From Whitmania pigra (taxonomy: Eukaryota; Annelida; Clitellata; Hirudinida; Haemopidae), in assembly GCA_021613335.1 (NCBI GenBank), contig JAJTWR010000234.1, positions 1 to 64,000 of the forward strand: a DNA stretch of 64,000 nt, read 5' to 3'. Made by a program: the position numbers and the translations under genes. Of this stretch, positions 10,148 to 19,223 are shown in pieces. Numbering within the stretch: the stretch's first letter is position 1; each line of letters starts with the position of its first letter. Under the pieces are notes generated by a model. That model had not been told where the DNA came from. It saw only the letters and a program-made list of their open reading frames with translations, and searched no databases.

Positions 10148-10338
10148 ATAGAGAGGGATTTCATCAAGACATATATTGTATCGGCTCATGCTATGCGTCA
10201 GGGTTTTTGTGCGCACTGCAACAAAGACCGGAGACAAAAAACATTCTGCCGGGTTTATATTAATTTTCTTTTTAATTTCAATAAGACACATGAATTATCA
10301 GGGACACTGCACTGCAAGAATCCAGTTTCTTGAAAGAT

Positions 10339-10353
10339 TGGCATTCATCTTGC
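10339..10353 (+). promoter_or_regulatory. Sigma-54 (-24/-12) promoter
   Basis: TGGCATTCATCTTGC fits the consensus TGGCAY-N5-TTGC exactly, with GG and GC elements at the required spacing. It ends 70 bases before the start codon of the monooxygenase alpha subunit, giving a predicted transcript start near 10365. The presence of a sigma-54-dependent activator gene at the end of the same gene run supports function. Confidence 0.85.
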
Positions 10354-10423
10354 CTCTAGCAAAGGAGCGGCGGTCGCAAAAGTCTTCCGGCGCGAAAGCA
10401 TTAACAAGCTGGAGGAACATGCC

Positions 10424-11920
10424 ATGGCGTTGCTTGACCGTTCTGAATGGTACGACATTGCGCGCGCCACCAATTGGACGCCGAAATTCGTTAGCGAAGA
10501 GGATCTTTTTCCCGATGTCATGACCGGCGCGCAAGGCGTTCCGGTAAGAAAGTGGGAAATCTATGACGAGCCGTATAAGACGTCATTTCCAGAATATGTC
10601 AGAGTGCAGCGGGAAAAGGACGCCGGCGCTTATTCGGTCAAGGCGGCTCTCCAGCGCAGCCGTATTTTTCAGGAGGCTGACCCCGGCTGGCGATCGATTT
10701 GGAAATCCCATTACGGCGCGATTGCGCTTGGCGAATATGCCGCTATGAGCGCCGAAGCGCGCATGGCGCGCTTCGGTCGGGCGCCGGGAATGCGCAACAT
10801 GGCCACCTTCGGCATGATGGATGAGAACCGCCACGCCCAGTTACAGTTGTTTTTTCCCGCACGAATACTGTCCAAAAGACCGCCAGTTCGATTGGGGCCA
10901 CAAGGCCTATCACACCAATGAATGGGCGGCGATCGCTGCGCGGCATGCTTTCGATGATCTGTTCATGGCGCGCAGCGCCACCGAGATTGCGGTGATGCTG
11001 ACCTTTGCCTTGAAACCGGCTTCACGAACATGCAGTTCCTTGGGCTTGCCGCCGATGCCGCCGAAGCGGGCGACTATACCTTTTCCAGTCTCATCTCAAG
11101 CATTCAGACCGACGAATCCCGCCATGCCCAGATCGGCGGTCCGGCGTTGCAGGTGCTGATCGCCAATGGCCGCAAGGCAGAAGCCCAGAGGCTGGTTGAC
11201 ATCGCAATTGGGCGGGCATGGCGTATTTTCTGCATTCTGACCGGCCCGGCTATGGATTACAACACGCCCTTGGCGTGCCGTAAGCAATCGTTCAAGGAAT
11301 TCATGCAGGAGTGGATCGTTGGCCAGTTCGAGCGGTCGCTGATCGACCTTGGTCTCGATCTGCCGTGGTATTGGGAGAAGATGATCGCCGAATTCGACTA
11401 TCAGCATCACGCTTACCAGATGGGCCTTTGGTTCTGGCGTCCGACCTTGTGGTGGAATCCGGCCGCTGGCGTGACGCCCGACTGTCGCGATTGGCTGGAG
11501 GAGAAATATCCCGGCTGGAATGACAGCTTCGGCAAAGCCTGGGATGTGATCGTCGATAATCTCGTTGCCGGTCGCCGCGAGCGTACCATGCCGCAGACCC
11601 TGCCAATCGTGTGCAATATGAGCCAGATCCCGATTTGCGCCATCCCGGGCAACGGCTGGAACGTGAAAGATTACCCGCTCGACCATGAAGGACGGCTCTA
11701 TCACTTCAACTCCGAGATCGATCGCTGGATCTTCGAACAGGAACCGCGGCGCTATCGGGGGCATATGACGCTGGTAGACCGCTTCCTGGCGGGGCAGATA
11801 CAGCCGGCCAATCTCCTGGGGGCGCTGGCTTATATGGGCCTCCAGCCGGGCGAGAGCGGCGACGATGCCCATGGCTATGCCTGGGTCGATGCTTACCGAG
11901 GGCGCATGGCTGCCGAGTGA
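10424..11920 (+). CDS. tmoA: Diiron monooxygenase hydroxylase alpha subunit (toluene-4-monooxygenase type), two apparent frameshifts
   Basis: About 498 residues, the catalytic subunit of a group of soluble diiron monooxygenases that hydroxylate aromatics or epoxidise alkenes with O2 and NADH. Once the frames are bridged, the six iron ligands fall exactly at T4moH numbering: Glu104 (ALGEYAA), Glu134 and His137 (DENRH), Glu197 (ALETGF), Glu231 and His234 (DESRH). The conserved Thr201 and second-shell Ile100, Gly103, Ala107, Gln141, Phe176 and Phe205 are also present. The first break is a six-T run at 10850-10855 where five are expected; the second is near 11015. The ATG at 10424 follows GGAGG at 10411. 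First gene of a six-gene operon behind a sigma-54 promoter. Natural substrate (toluene, isoprene, propene or other) cannot be decided by eye. Confidence 0.93.
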
Positions 11921-11963
11921 TCCTGTTCGGGGCGTTTCGTCACGCCGCGGCGCGATTGCCTGT

Positions 11964-11989
11964 GGCGAAGGCGCAAGCGCGCCTTCGCC
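11964..11989 (+). repeat. Strong intra-operon hairpin between alpha and gamma subunit genes
   Basis: GGCGAAGGCGC and GCGCCTTCGCC form a perfect 11-base-pair stem with an AAGC loop, centred in the 105-base gap between the alpha and gamma subunit genes. No T-run follows, so it is not a classic intrinsic terminator. An RNA-processing or stabilising element that raises alpha-subunit output relative to downstream genes is plausible but inferred. Confidence 0.6.
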
Positions 11990-12025
11990 CATGCTTTGCC
12001 ATCGAAATCAGACAAGGAGTCCATC

Positions 12026-12286
12026 ATGGCTTTGTTTCCGGTCGTTTCCAATTTTCAGCATGATTTCGTACTGCTGCTCGTGCCTGTCGATAGTGAGAAC
12101 ACCATGGATGAGGTGGCGGCGGCGGCGGCGGCGCATTCGGTGGGGGTGCGGGTAGCGCCCAGGCCCGGCAAGGTGGTCCGCGTCCGCCGTCAGGGCGGCG
12201 ATGATTTTTTCCCCCGGGACGCGCGTCTGGGCGAGAGCGGCATCCGGCCTATGGAAACCCTTGAGTTCATTTTTTGCGACGCGTGA
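12026..12286 (+). CDS. tmoB: Monooxygenase hydroxylase gamma subunit (TmoB-like)
   Basis: 86 residues starting MALFPVVSNFQHDFVLLLVP, the ubiquitin-like gamma subunit of toluene/alkene monooxygenases, usually 84-88 residues. Its beta-grasp pattern is followed by the RVAPRPGKVVRVRRQGG and FFPRDARLGESGIRP segments typical of TmoB. The ATG at 12026 was chosen because AAGGAG lies at 12014-12019. It contributes to the (alpha-beta-gamma)2 hydroxylase. Located between the alpha subunit and ferredoxin genes, the standard order. Confidence 0.9.
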   Translation: MALFPVVSNFQHDFVLLLVPVDSENTMDEVAAAAAAHSVGVRVAPRPGKVVRVRRQGGDDFFPRDARLGESGIRPMETLEFIFCDA

Positions 12287-12292
12287 GGGACC

Positions 12293-12628
12293 ATGAGTTT
12301 CAAACTTGCATGCACCCTGGACGATCTTTGGGAAGGCGACATGGCCGAGGTGGAACTGGACGGGCAGGCGATCCTGCTCGTTTGGCCCGAGGGCGGGGAG
12401 ATTCGCGCATTCCAAGCCATCTGCCCACATCAGAACATCCCCCTTGCCGAGGGACGGTTGGAAGGCGGCATCGTCATGTGCCGCGCCCACCAATGGACCT
12501 TCGACGCCAGGAGCGGAGAGGGCGTAAACCCCAAAAACTGCCGTCTTGCCCAATATCCGGTGAAGGTCGAAGGAGAAACCGTCCTGGTCTCGACCGCGGG
12601 AATCGTTCCTTTGTTCGCACACACATGA
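12293..12628 (+). CDS. tmoC: Rieske-type [2Fe-2S] ferredoxin of the monooxygenase (TmoC-like)
   Basis: 111 residues. The Rieske cluster ligands are visible as CPH at residues 44-46 and CRAH at residues 63-66, that is Cys44, His46, Cys63 and His66. T4moC has nearly the same positions and length. It shuttles electrons from the NADH reductase (last gene of the operon) to the diiron hydroxylase. Starts six bases after the gamma-subunit stop. Possession of a Rieske protein places the system among four-component monooxygenases rather than the three-component methane or phenol types. Confidence 0.93.
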   Translation: MSFKLACTLDDLWEGDMAEVELDGQAILLVWPEGGEIRAFQAICPHQNIPLAEGRLEGGIVMCRAHQWTFDARSGEGVNPKNCRLAQYPVKVEGETVLVSTAGIVPLFAHT

Positions 12629-12649
12629 AAATATCCGGAGGAAACCAAC

Positions 12650-12964
12650 ATGACTGCCAGCAACGTCGCCCATGGCTATCGTAACAACAAGGTCGGCCCG
12701 ATCCTGCGCGCCGGTCCGCTCACCGCCGGCGTTATCGAAGCGGCCGAGGAAGACAATCCCGGCAAGACCATCCATGTCGATGACAAAGTTGCTTATGTGC
12801 GCATCGACGCCGAAGGCGAATTGATCCTGCGTCGGGAGACTTTGGAGCGCGCGCTTGGGCGCGCTTTTCGCATGCAGGAACTGGAGATCGATCTCGGCTC
12901 GTTCGCCGGCCGGATCGAAATGACCGAAGACCATGTTCGTTTCTACTACGAAAAAACGCTGTAG
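12650..12964 (+). CDS. tmoD: Monooxygenase effector/coupling protein (TmoD-like)
   Basis: 104 residues, cofactor-free effector of the MmoB/DmpM family that binds the hydroxylase near the active site and couples electron input to oxygen activation. Family features are [10 protein letters not shown] near residue 10-19, [16 protein letters not shown] and the [10 protein letters not shown] segment near the C-terminus. A GGAGG ribosome-binding site lies ten bases upstream. Intact and in the usual place between the Rieske protein and beta subunit. Confidence 0.92.
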   Translation: MTASNVAHGYRNNKVGPILRAGPLTAGVIEAAEEDNPGKTIHVDDKVAYVRIDAEGELILRRETLERALGRAFRMQELEIDLGSFAGRIEMTEDHVRFYYEKTL

Positions 12965-12978
12965 CCCCGGGGGAAACC

Positions 12979-13970
12979 ATGACTCAGCCAGCCACTGCCC
13001 AGCCGCTCAAGACCTGGAGCCATCTTGCCGCCCGGCGCCGGAAGCCCAGCGAGTACGAGATCGTCTCCACCAACCTGCACTACACGACCGACCGACCGGA
13101 CGCGCCGTTTGAACTCGATCCGGATTTCCCGCCAGCGCAATGGTTCAAGGTCAACCGAACGCCTGCCCTCTCAAACACGCCGACTGGAATGGCTTTCGCG
13201 ATCCGGACGAGATGGTGTATCGCACCTACAATCTGCTTCAGGATGGCCAGGAGAATTACGTCTTCGGCCTGTTCGACCAGTTCTCGGAGCGAGGGCACGA
13301 TGCCATGCTGAAGCGCGCATGGGTACGGCATCTTGCCGCTATCTATACGCCGGTGCGCTATCTGTTTCATGCGCTGCAGATGGGATCGGCTTATCTGTGC
13401 CAGATGGCGCCGGCCTCGACCATTTCCAATGTTGCAACTTACCAGGCCGCCGATTCATTGCGCTGGCTGACCCATACCGCCTATCGCACCCGGGAGCTTG
13501 CCAAAAGTTTCGAGGCGTTCGGCTTTGGCGCTTGCGAGCGGGCCATGTGGGAGACGGATGCCGCTTGGCAGGGATTCCGCGAACTGGTCGAGAAGGGTCT
13601 TGCAACCTATGATTGGGGAGAGCATTTCACCGCCATGAACCTCGTCGCCCGGCCTGCGGTGGAAGAGGCGGCGTTACGGGGCTTGGGGCAGGTTGCCCGT
13701 CACAATGGCGACACGCTGCTAGGTCTGTTGTGCGACGCCCAGCGGGTCGATGCCGAGCGTCACCGCCGCTGGACCTCGGCTCTGGTCAGAATGATGCTCG
13801 AAACTGAAGGAAACCGGCAGATTCTCAACCGTTGGCTGGTTAAATGGGTGCTGCTCGGCGATATTGCGATCGACGCTTATTGCGCCAGGCTTCCCGACGG
13901 GCAAGAGGAAGGAACCAACGCCCGGGCCGCGGTATCGGCCTATCGCCATGGTCTTGGCCTCGGCGTCTGA
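12979..13970 (+). CDS. tmoE: Monooxygenase hydroxylase beta subunit (TmoE-like), one apparent frameshift
   Basis: About 330 residues. It begins with LKTWSHLAARRRKPSEYEIV and LHYTTDRPDAPFELDP, the classic beta-subunit N-terminus. It then breaks near 13160 and continues with CPLKHADWNGFRDPDEMVYR, one of the most conserved stretches in the family. The beta subunit is a structurally related but non-catalytic partner of the alpha subunit, lacking the iron ligands. The stop lies 12 bases before the reductase gene. The single-base break inside a conserved block argues for a sequence error. Confidence 0.92.
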
Positions 13971-13982
13971 GGCAGGAGCGTT

Positions 13983-14990
13983 ATGGGCATGAGCCATTGC
14001 ATCACGGTGGAGGGCGGCGGCGTTTTTGACGTCGCCGCCGACGAGGATACGCTGCTGCGCGGGGCGCTGCGCGCGGGGATAGGGTTTCCGCACGATTGCA
14101 GCGTTGGCGGATGCGGTTGCTGCCGCTTCGATCTTGTTTCGGGAGAGATGGAGACCTTGTGGAGTGAGGCGCCAGGGTTGCCCGAGCGCGAACGCCGGCG
14201 CGGCAAGCGTCTTGCGTGTCAGTCGCGTCCGCTTGGCAATTGCACGATCAAGGTGCGCACCGACGCCGAATATCGCCCGGCTATCGCGCCGCGCCGGATG
14301 AAAGCAATCCTGCGTGAGCGGCGCGCCATAGCCTGCGACATGGCTTTGTTCGTGTTCGAAACGCGCGAGCCGGCGGATTTCATCGCCGGTCAATATGCTC
14401 TGCTCCGGCCGCCGGGGGCGGAAGGCGTCCGCGCCTATTCCATGTCGAACCTGCCCAACCTCGCCGGCGAATGGCGCTTCGTCATTCGCCGGGCGCCCAA
14501 CGGGCGGGGAAGCAACGCAATGTTCGATGGCGCCAAGATCGGCGATGCGATCGATCTTGACGCTCCCTATGGCCATGCTTACTTGCGCAGCGAGTCGCCG
14601 CACGATTTGGTCTGTGTCGCCGGGGGGTCTGGCATCGGGCCGATCGCGTCGGTGGCGCAAGCGGCGGCACGGGCAAAGCCGCATGGCCGCTTGTTCGTCT
14701 TCGAAGGCGCTCGTACCCGCGCGGATCTGTGTTTTTCCACCTTGGCCGACGCGGCATGCAAGGGCGTCGCCGTTTACACGCCGGTCTTGTCCGCCGAGGC
14801 CGAGGGCAGCGACTGGGCTGGAGCGCGCGGCCTGGTGCACGAGGAGGTGGCGCGCAAGGCGGCTGAGCGCGCCCAAAACAGCGAGTTCTACTTTGCCGGG
14901 CCGCCGCCGATGGTCGAGGCGTTGCAAAAGCTGCTGGTCGTCAAATGGACGGTGCCGATCTCGCAAATCCATTTCGATCGCTTCTTTTAA
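13983..14990 (+). CDS. tmoF: NADH:ferredoxin oxidoreductase of the monooxygenase (TmoF-like)
   Basis: 335 residues with three modules. An N-terminal plant-type [2Fe-2S] domain shows HDCSVGGCGCCRFD (Cys39, Cys44, Cys47) with a distal cysteine in KRLACQSRP. An FAD domain contains VRAYSMSN, and a C-terminal NAD-binding domain contains VAGGSGIGPIAS. This is the usual architecture of TmoF, which passes NADH electrons to the Rieske ferredoxin. Intact. It closes the catalytic operon; the regulator follows after 85 bases. Confidence 0.93.
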   Translation: MGMSHCITVEGGGVFDVAADEDTLLRGALRAGIGFPHDCSVGGCGCCRFDLVSGEMETLWSEAPGLPERERRRGKRLACQSRPLGNCTIKVRTDAEYRPAIAPRRMKAILRERRAIACDMALFVFETREPADFIAGQYALLRPPGAEGVRAYSMSNLPNLAGEWRFVIRRAPNGRGSNAMFDGAKIGDAIDLDAPYGHAYLRSESPHDLVCVAGGSGIGPIASVAQAAARAKPHGRLFVFEGARTRADLCFSTLADAACKGVAVYTPVLSAEAEGSDWAGARGLVHEEVARKAAERAQNSEFYFAGPPPMVEALQKLLVVKWTVPISQIHFDRFF

Positions 14991-15075
14991 CGTCCTTCGC
15001 CGCGAACGCATCTTTAGAAATGCGCCTTGGCCCTGGACGTGGTCTGATGAGCGGTGAAAACGCGTTGCGATTGTC

Positions 15076-16873
15076 ATGAAAGACGACGGAAACGTGCGAA
15101 TGAAACAGCGAATATACCGGCATGCCAGATCACCCGCAAACGCGTCGTGCGCGTTCGAAGCGAAGAGCGCGGCCGATCCGGAGGTTCGTTTTTCCGACAT
15201 TCACGCGCCTGAAATTCACGATCTTGCCAACCGCCTGCGTTTTGCGCCGCAGCAGGGACGGATCTGGCTCGATGACCAGCGCATGATACTGATGCATGTC
15301 AGTTCGCTTGGCGCCTTGCGCCAGGAATTGATCGAGAGTCTGGGCAAGGAAACCGCGCGCGGTCTTATTACCCGCATCGGGTATCAGGCCGGCGCGAATG
15401 ATGCCAAAATGGCCAAGAAGCTCCGCTCGGGTTCCAATATCCTAGACAACTTTCTTGCCGGGCCGCAGCTGGTGTCGCTGGAGGGGATCGTCCATTGCGA
15501 GCCGGTTTCGCTGGATATCGATGTCGGCAATGGCCGTTATTACGGCGATTTCTATCTGGTCGACTGCGCTGAGGCCGAGACGCATCTTGCCAGCTACGGG
15601 CTGGGAGAGGAGCCGGCCTGCTGGATGCTGGTCGGCTATGCTTGCGGTTATACCAGCACCTTCATGGGCCGTCCCATCTTGTGGCGTGAACTGGAATGCA
15701 GGTGCACGGGTCACACCAAGTGCCGCGTCATCGGTCGCCCGGCCGAGGAATGGGGCGAGGATGCGCGCGACGACCTGCGTTTCTTGCAAATCGGCGACTT
15801 CGTAAAGTTCAATCCAACACCGAGCGAGAAGTTACCGGCGACAGCGCGTCTTGCTGCGCTCGGTGCGCAGAGGCTGGAGAATGATTTCGGGATGGTGGGG
15901 ATCTCGAGCGGCTTCAACACCGTCTGCCATCTGGTGAAGAAGGTTGCCCCCACCGAGGCGACCGTATTGTTTCTTGGAGAAAGCGGTGTCGGCAAGGAGA
16001 TCTTCTCGCATAATCTGCACCGCTTGAGCGCGCGCGCCCAAGGCGCGTTCGTGGCGGTGAATTGCGCCTCGATCCCGGAGCAACTCATCGAATCCGAATT
16101 GTTCGGGGTCGAGCGCGGCGCCTTCACCGGGGCGCTGGCATCCCGGGCCGGACGGTTCGAGCGCGCCCATGGCGGCAGCCTGTTTCTGGATGAGATCGGT
16201 ACGCTCAGCTACACGGCTCAGGGCAAGCTGCTCAGAGCGTTGCAGGAAGGCGAAATCGAGCGCATCGGCGATTCCCGCGTTCGGAAGGTGGATGTGCGCG
16301 TGATCGCCGCCACCAACGTCAACTTGCGGGATTCGGTCAAGCAAGGGGCTTTTCGCGAGGATCTTTTCTATCGTCTCAATGTATTCCCGATTCGCGTTCC
16401 GCCCCTGCGGGATCGGCGCGACGACATACCCTTGTTGATGAACTGGTTCATGCGGCGTTCCTGCGCCAAACATCGTAAGACCATCACCGGATTTCGCGAG
16501 CGGGCAGTGGACGCGCTCATCAACTACCGTTGGCCGGGCAATGTGCGCGAGATGGAAAATCTTGTGGAGCGGGCAGTCATCCTGGCCGACGAAGGGGGAA
16601 CGCTTGATTTGTGTCACCTGTTTACCACCGGCGAGGAAATCAGCGATACGACATTCACGGTGCAAAAAAAACGGCGCCCTGCTCCAAACTTCCGAACTGG
16701 ACGATTTCGACCAAGGGACGGGCTCGTTGGAGCCGCTCGCCGACGCCGAAACCCGAATGCTTCGCCTGGCCCTGGGCGAGGCGAAGGGCAATCTTTCGTT
16801 GGCGGCTCGTCTCTTGGACATCAGCCGTCCGACCCTTGCATACAGGTTGAAGAAGTACAATATCACGATCTGA
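15076..16873 (+). CDS. Sigma-54-dependent activator with V4R sensor domain (XylR/DmpR type), one apparent frameshift
   Basis: About 598 residues. The N-terminal XylR_N/V4R sensor region (roughly residues 50-240) contains [19 protein letters not shown], the cysteine-bearing V4R segment. A short linker leads into the AAA+ domain with Walker [10 protein letters not shown], the sigma-54-contacting GAFTGA loop, Walker B LFLDEIG and the [11 protein letters not shown] sensor region. A Fis-type helix-turn-helix ([20 protein letters not shown]) ends the protein. The frame breaks at an eight-A run (16664-16671) where seven would keep frame. Such regulators bind an aromatic or hydrocarbon effector directly, which fits control of the sigma-54 promoter upstream of the monooxygenase. 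Confidence 0.9.
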
Positions 16874-16901
16874 CAATTCATTGGCAAACAGAGGAAAGAG
16901 A

Positions 16902-17463
16902 ATGTCCGCGACAGCTGCTCTGCTGGTCATCGACGCGCAAGAATCCTTCCGCCACCGGCCCTATTTTCGCCAGGAGGGGCTTGTCGCCTAATCTCGAGCG
17001 GCAGCAAACGCTGATCGACGGCGCCAAGGCGGCCGGTATTCCTGTCGTCCAAATCTTCCATGTCGAGGAGAGCGGGGCTTTTTCCGAGGGGTCCGGCTTC
17101 GTCGTCGCGCTGCCGGAACTGCGCATTGTCCCGGATGCGATCTTTTACAAGCGCCGTCACAGCGCCCTTATCGGCAGTGGGTTGCATGCCTGGTTGACAG
17201 AAAACGCTATTTCCCGGTTGATCGTCTCTGGTATTCGCACCGAACAATGCTGCGAGACCACGGCGCGCCATGCTTTCGATCTTGGCTATGAGGTGGATTT
17301 TGTTGGCGAGGCAACCTTAACGTTTCCAATGACGGATGCGAGCGGCAGGGAATGGAGCGCTGCCGACATCCGAGCGCGGACCGAACTGGTGCTGGCCGGT
17401 CGCTTTGCCCGCATCGCAACGGTGGCAGAGGCGCTCGCAAGGCAGGAGCGGCATGCACCTTGA
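16902..17463 (+). CDS. Isochorismatase-family cysteine hydrolase, one apparent frameshift
   Basis: About 187 residues from the ATG at 16902, which follows GAGGAAAGAG. The family triad is visible: Asp in [10 protein letters not shown], Lys in FYKRRHSA and Cys in [18 protein letters not shown]. The frame breaks near 16985. Relatives hydrolyse isochorismate, nicotinamide, N-carbamoyl compounds or related amides. Which applies is unknown; absence of siderophore genes argues against enterobactin-type isochorismatase. It lies 28 bases after the activator stop on the same strand and may be co-transcribed. Confidence 0.8.
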
Positions 17464-17477
17464 GCCGCTCCCAAAGC

Positions 17478-18790
17478 TCACCCAGGAGAAAAAGTCACGG
17501 CGTCGTCGAGGAGAAAGACCGGGCGGCGGATCTTTTTATAATGGCGGCGGCGGGGATCGGGCGTGGAAATCGCGCCGCTGTTGCAGACGATGATCTGGCC
17601 GGCAATGGTGCCAAAGGCGGCGCAAAATGCTGCATGGATTTCAGCCCGACCGTTGCCTTCGTCGCGGGATCGATACCAAAGGCGCGAAATTGTTCGAGAT
17701 CCAGCGCTTACCCTCGTTTGCTGACGATCAGGATCTCAATCCCCGCAACGCGCAATACCGCGGTTGGACCGAAGGTGAACGACAGCCCGCCGGTTATCGG
17801 GCCGCTGCCAATGAGATGACCGTTGGAAATACACAAGATAACGCCGGTCAGCGTCAGCAGCGAGGCGACATGGCGCGGATCTTTCTTGCCGCCGGCCGCA
17901 AGGGTACCGGTATCGCCAATGTTGCCCGCACACAACGCAGCGGCGGCTTCAGGATCGATGACCGGACCGAAAGCCGCATTGTCCAGGCGGCCAACATCGA
18001 GCATGGCCCGCAAGAGGTTGGTGGCATCGCCATAAGCGCCGCTGCCGGGATTGTCGGCATAATCGGCGATGATCAGCGGCCCCTTGGCGCTATCGAAGCT
18101 TTTGGCAACCGAAGCCGCCGCCGTATCGAGAAAAACGTTTCTGCAATCGTAGCGCCGATCCCAAATGGCCGCGGCAAAGCTTTTTCCAGCGCTTTTCGCC
18201 GCCTCGAGAGCGCCAGGATGCCGCTCTCCGCCGCCTCCAATTCGCGACCTCGATCGTACAGCGCTTTCATCGCTGGAACGTCTGAGCGACCGCCATCGGC
18301 CTCCTGCATCATCGGCAGCGCAAAGCGCAGCGTTCGCGGTTTGATCAGTGCGCGGTTGAGCAAGCGTCCGGCCTGGCAGGCGCGTTCGCGTATATCGGTA
18401 TGCGGATAGGTTTTGTACGATACGACGATGTCGGCATGATCGGTCATTGCCTGGGTGACGTTGGCATGCAGATCCAGGGTGATCGCGATGGGTAGCGCTG
18501 GACCGGTAAGCGCGCGAATGCGTTGCAAAAGCTCGCCTTCGCCATCTTCGTGCAGTTCGCTCGCCATAGCACCATGCAAGATACCGTCGATCTCTTCTTG
18601 CGAGCGCTCGATTGCCGCGCAGATCCTGCCGGCGACAAAGTCGAAGGCGCGGCGCGCGACCGGGGAGCCGGGTTCCGCACAAGCGCTGATGATATGGGCG
18701 ATCTTCCAGCCTGCTTGCGCGCCAATTTACGATCGCCGGCAAGCTTGTGCAACCAAGCGATTGTATGGTCCTGGAATGAGATGGTGCGGG
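17478..18790 (-). pseudogene. MlrC-like M81-family metallopeptidase, N-terminally truncated and multiply frameshifted
   Basis: Recognisable MlrC blocks appear in order on the minus strand in different frames: SPVARRAFDFVAGRICAAIE, LHGAMASELHEDGEGELLQR, ITLDLHANVT, VVSYKTYPHTDIRERA, PLIIADYADNPGSGAYGDAT, and a C-terminal tail ending DDAVTFSPG at the stop at 17478. Breaks occur near 18705, 18205, 17715 and 17625. The expected first 50-60 residues with the GGFxHETNTF-type motif are missing, and the sequence upstream runs into an IS481 remnant. The family includes microcystinase C and D-aminoacyl or amidohydrolase-like enzymes. Truncation plus four breaks suggests a genuine pseudogene. Confidence 0.7.
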
Positions 18791-18845
18791 TCGATCTTGA
18801 AAATTAAAGGGTCTTTCGTCCAGGAATCGCAGATTCTGCCGGAAA

Positions 18846-18981
18846 GCCGCCCGCTATGGAGTAAACCCGAAGACGGTAGCGATGTGGCGCAAACGAACCG
18901 CCACGGACAACGCTCCGATGGACCCTAAGGAGCCGAAGAGCACGGCGCCAACGTCTTCGGGTTTACTCCATAGCGGGCGGC
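18846..18981. repeat. 30-base perfect inverted repeat enclosing a 76-base segment
   Basis: The arms at 18846-18875 and 18952-18981 are exact reverse complements over 30 bases and mismatch immediately on both sides. Both arms encode the same transposase peptide AARYGVNPKT, one on each strand. The enclosed 76 bases carry the next part of the same transposase reading in the plus direction, meaning the loop appears inverted relative to the upstream half. See findings. Confidence 0.85.
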
Positions 18982-19068
18982 AAGGGCCCTGGCGCTTTCT
19001 TGCGACGCTTGGAACAAGGCTCGAAGACGCGGCGTCGTGCGGGCGCTGCCGTGAAGAACGCTTGCCAT
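18876..19068 (-). pseudogene. IS481-type transposase remnant, N-terminal helix-turn-helix only
   Basis: From the ATG at 19068 the minus strand reads MASVLHGSARTTPRLRAL, then SQESARALAARYGVNPKT, the N-terminal helix-turn-helix of an IS481-family transposase. The coding sense then continues on the opposite strand between the arms of the inverted repeat, with VAMWRKRTATDNAPMDPKEP. Nothing of the catalytic DDE domain is present. The remnant abuts the truncated 5' end of the MlrC-like gene and may have caused that truncation. Confidence 0.65.
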
Positions 19069-19223
19069 ACAGTATCCTCTTCCTGGCGCTATCAGGATTG
19101 ACGGTACGCCATCACAGTTCGGGACCATACACGGACAAGATGGTTGGATGAGATGGCCTGCCAAACCGAGGCGCTGAGGAGAAGAACATTCCCCTCAGAT
19201 CGAAAACAGCCCGAATACTGGAA

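Larger units (their letters stand above)
10021..10423 (+). promoter_or_regulatory. Regulatory intergenic region upstream of the monooxygenase operon
   Basis: 403 bases without a credible gene and noticeably more AT-rich than the flanks. It contains an interrupted inverted repeat at 10118-10147, a sigma-54-type promoter at 10339-10353 and a GGAGG ribosome-binding site at 10411-10415, all described separately. The roughly 190-base distance between the repeat and the promoter fits an enhancer-like activator site that loops to the promoter. Short frames on both strands show no family resemblance. Confidence 0.7.

Noticed and set aside
10424..14990. Soluble methane monooxygenase
   Set aside because: A Rieske ferredoxin is present, the gene order is A-B-C-D-E-F, and the alpha subunit matches T4moH rather than MmoX; there is no mmoY-B-Z-D-C order.
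10424..17463. Isoprene degradation cluster
   Set aside because: The monooxygenase type would fit, but no glutathione transferase or isoGHIJ-like genes accompany it, so I do not assign isoprene as substrate.
15076..17463. Single 795-codon fusion of activator and isochorismatase-family hydrolase
   Set aside because: The apparent fusion is produced by two frame breaks; the helix-turn-helix end of the activator and the ATG of the hydrolase are found in their own frames.
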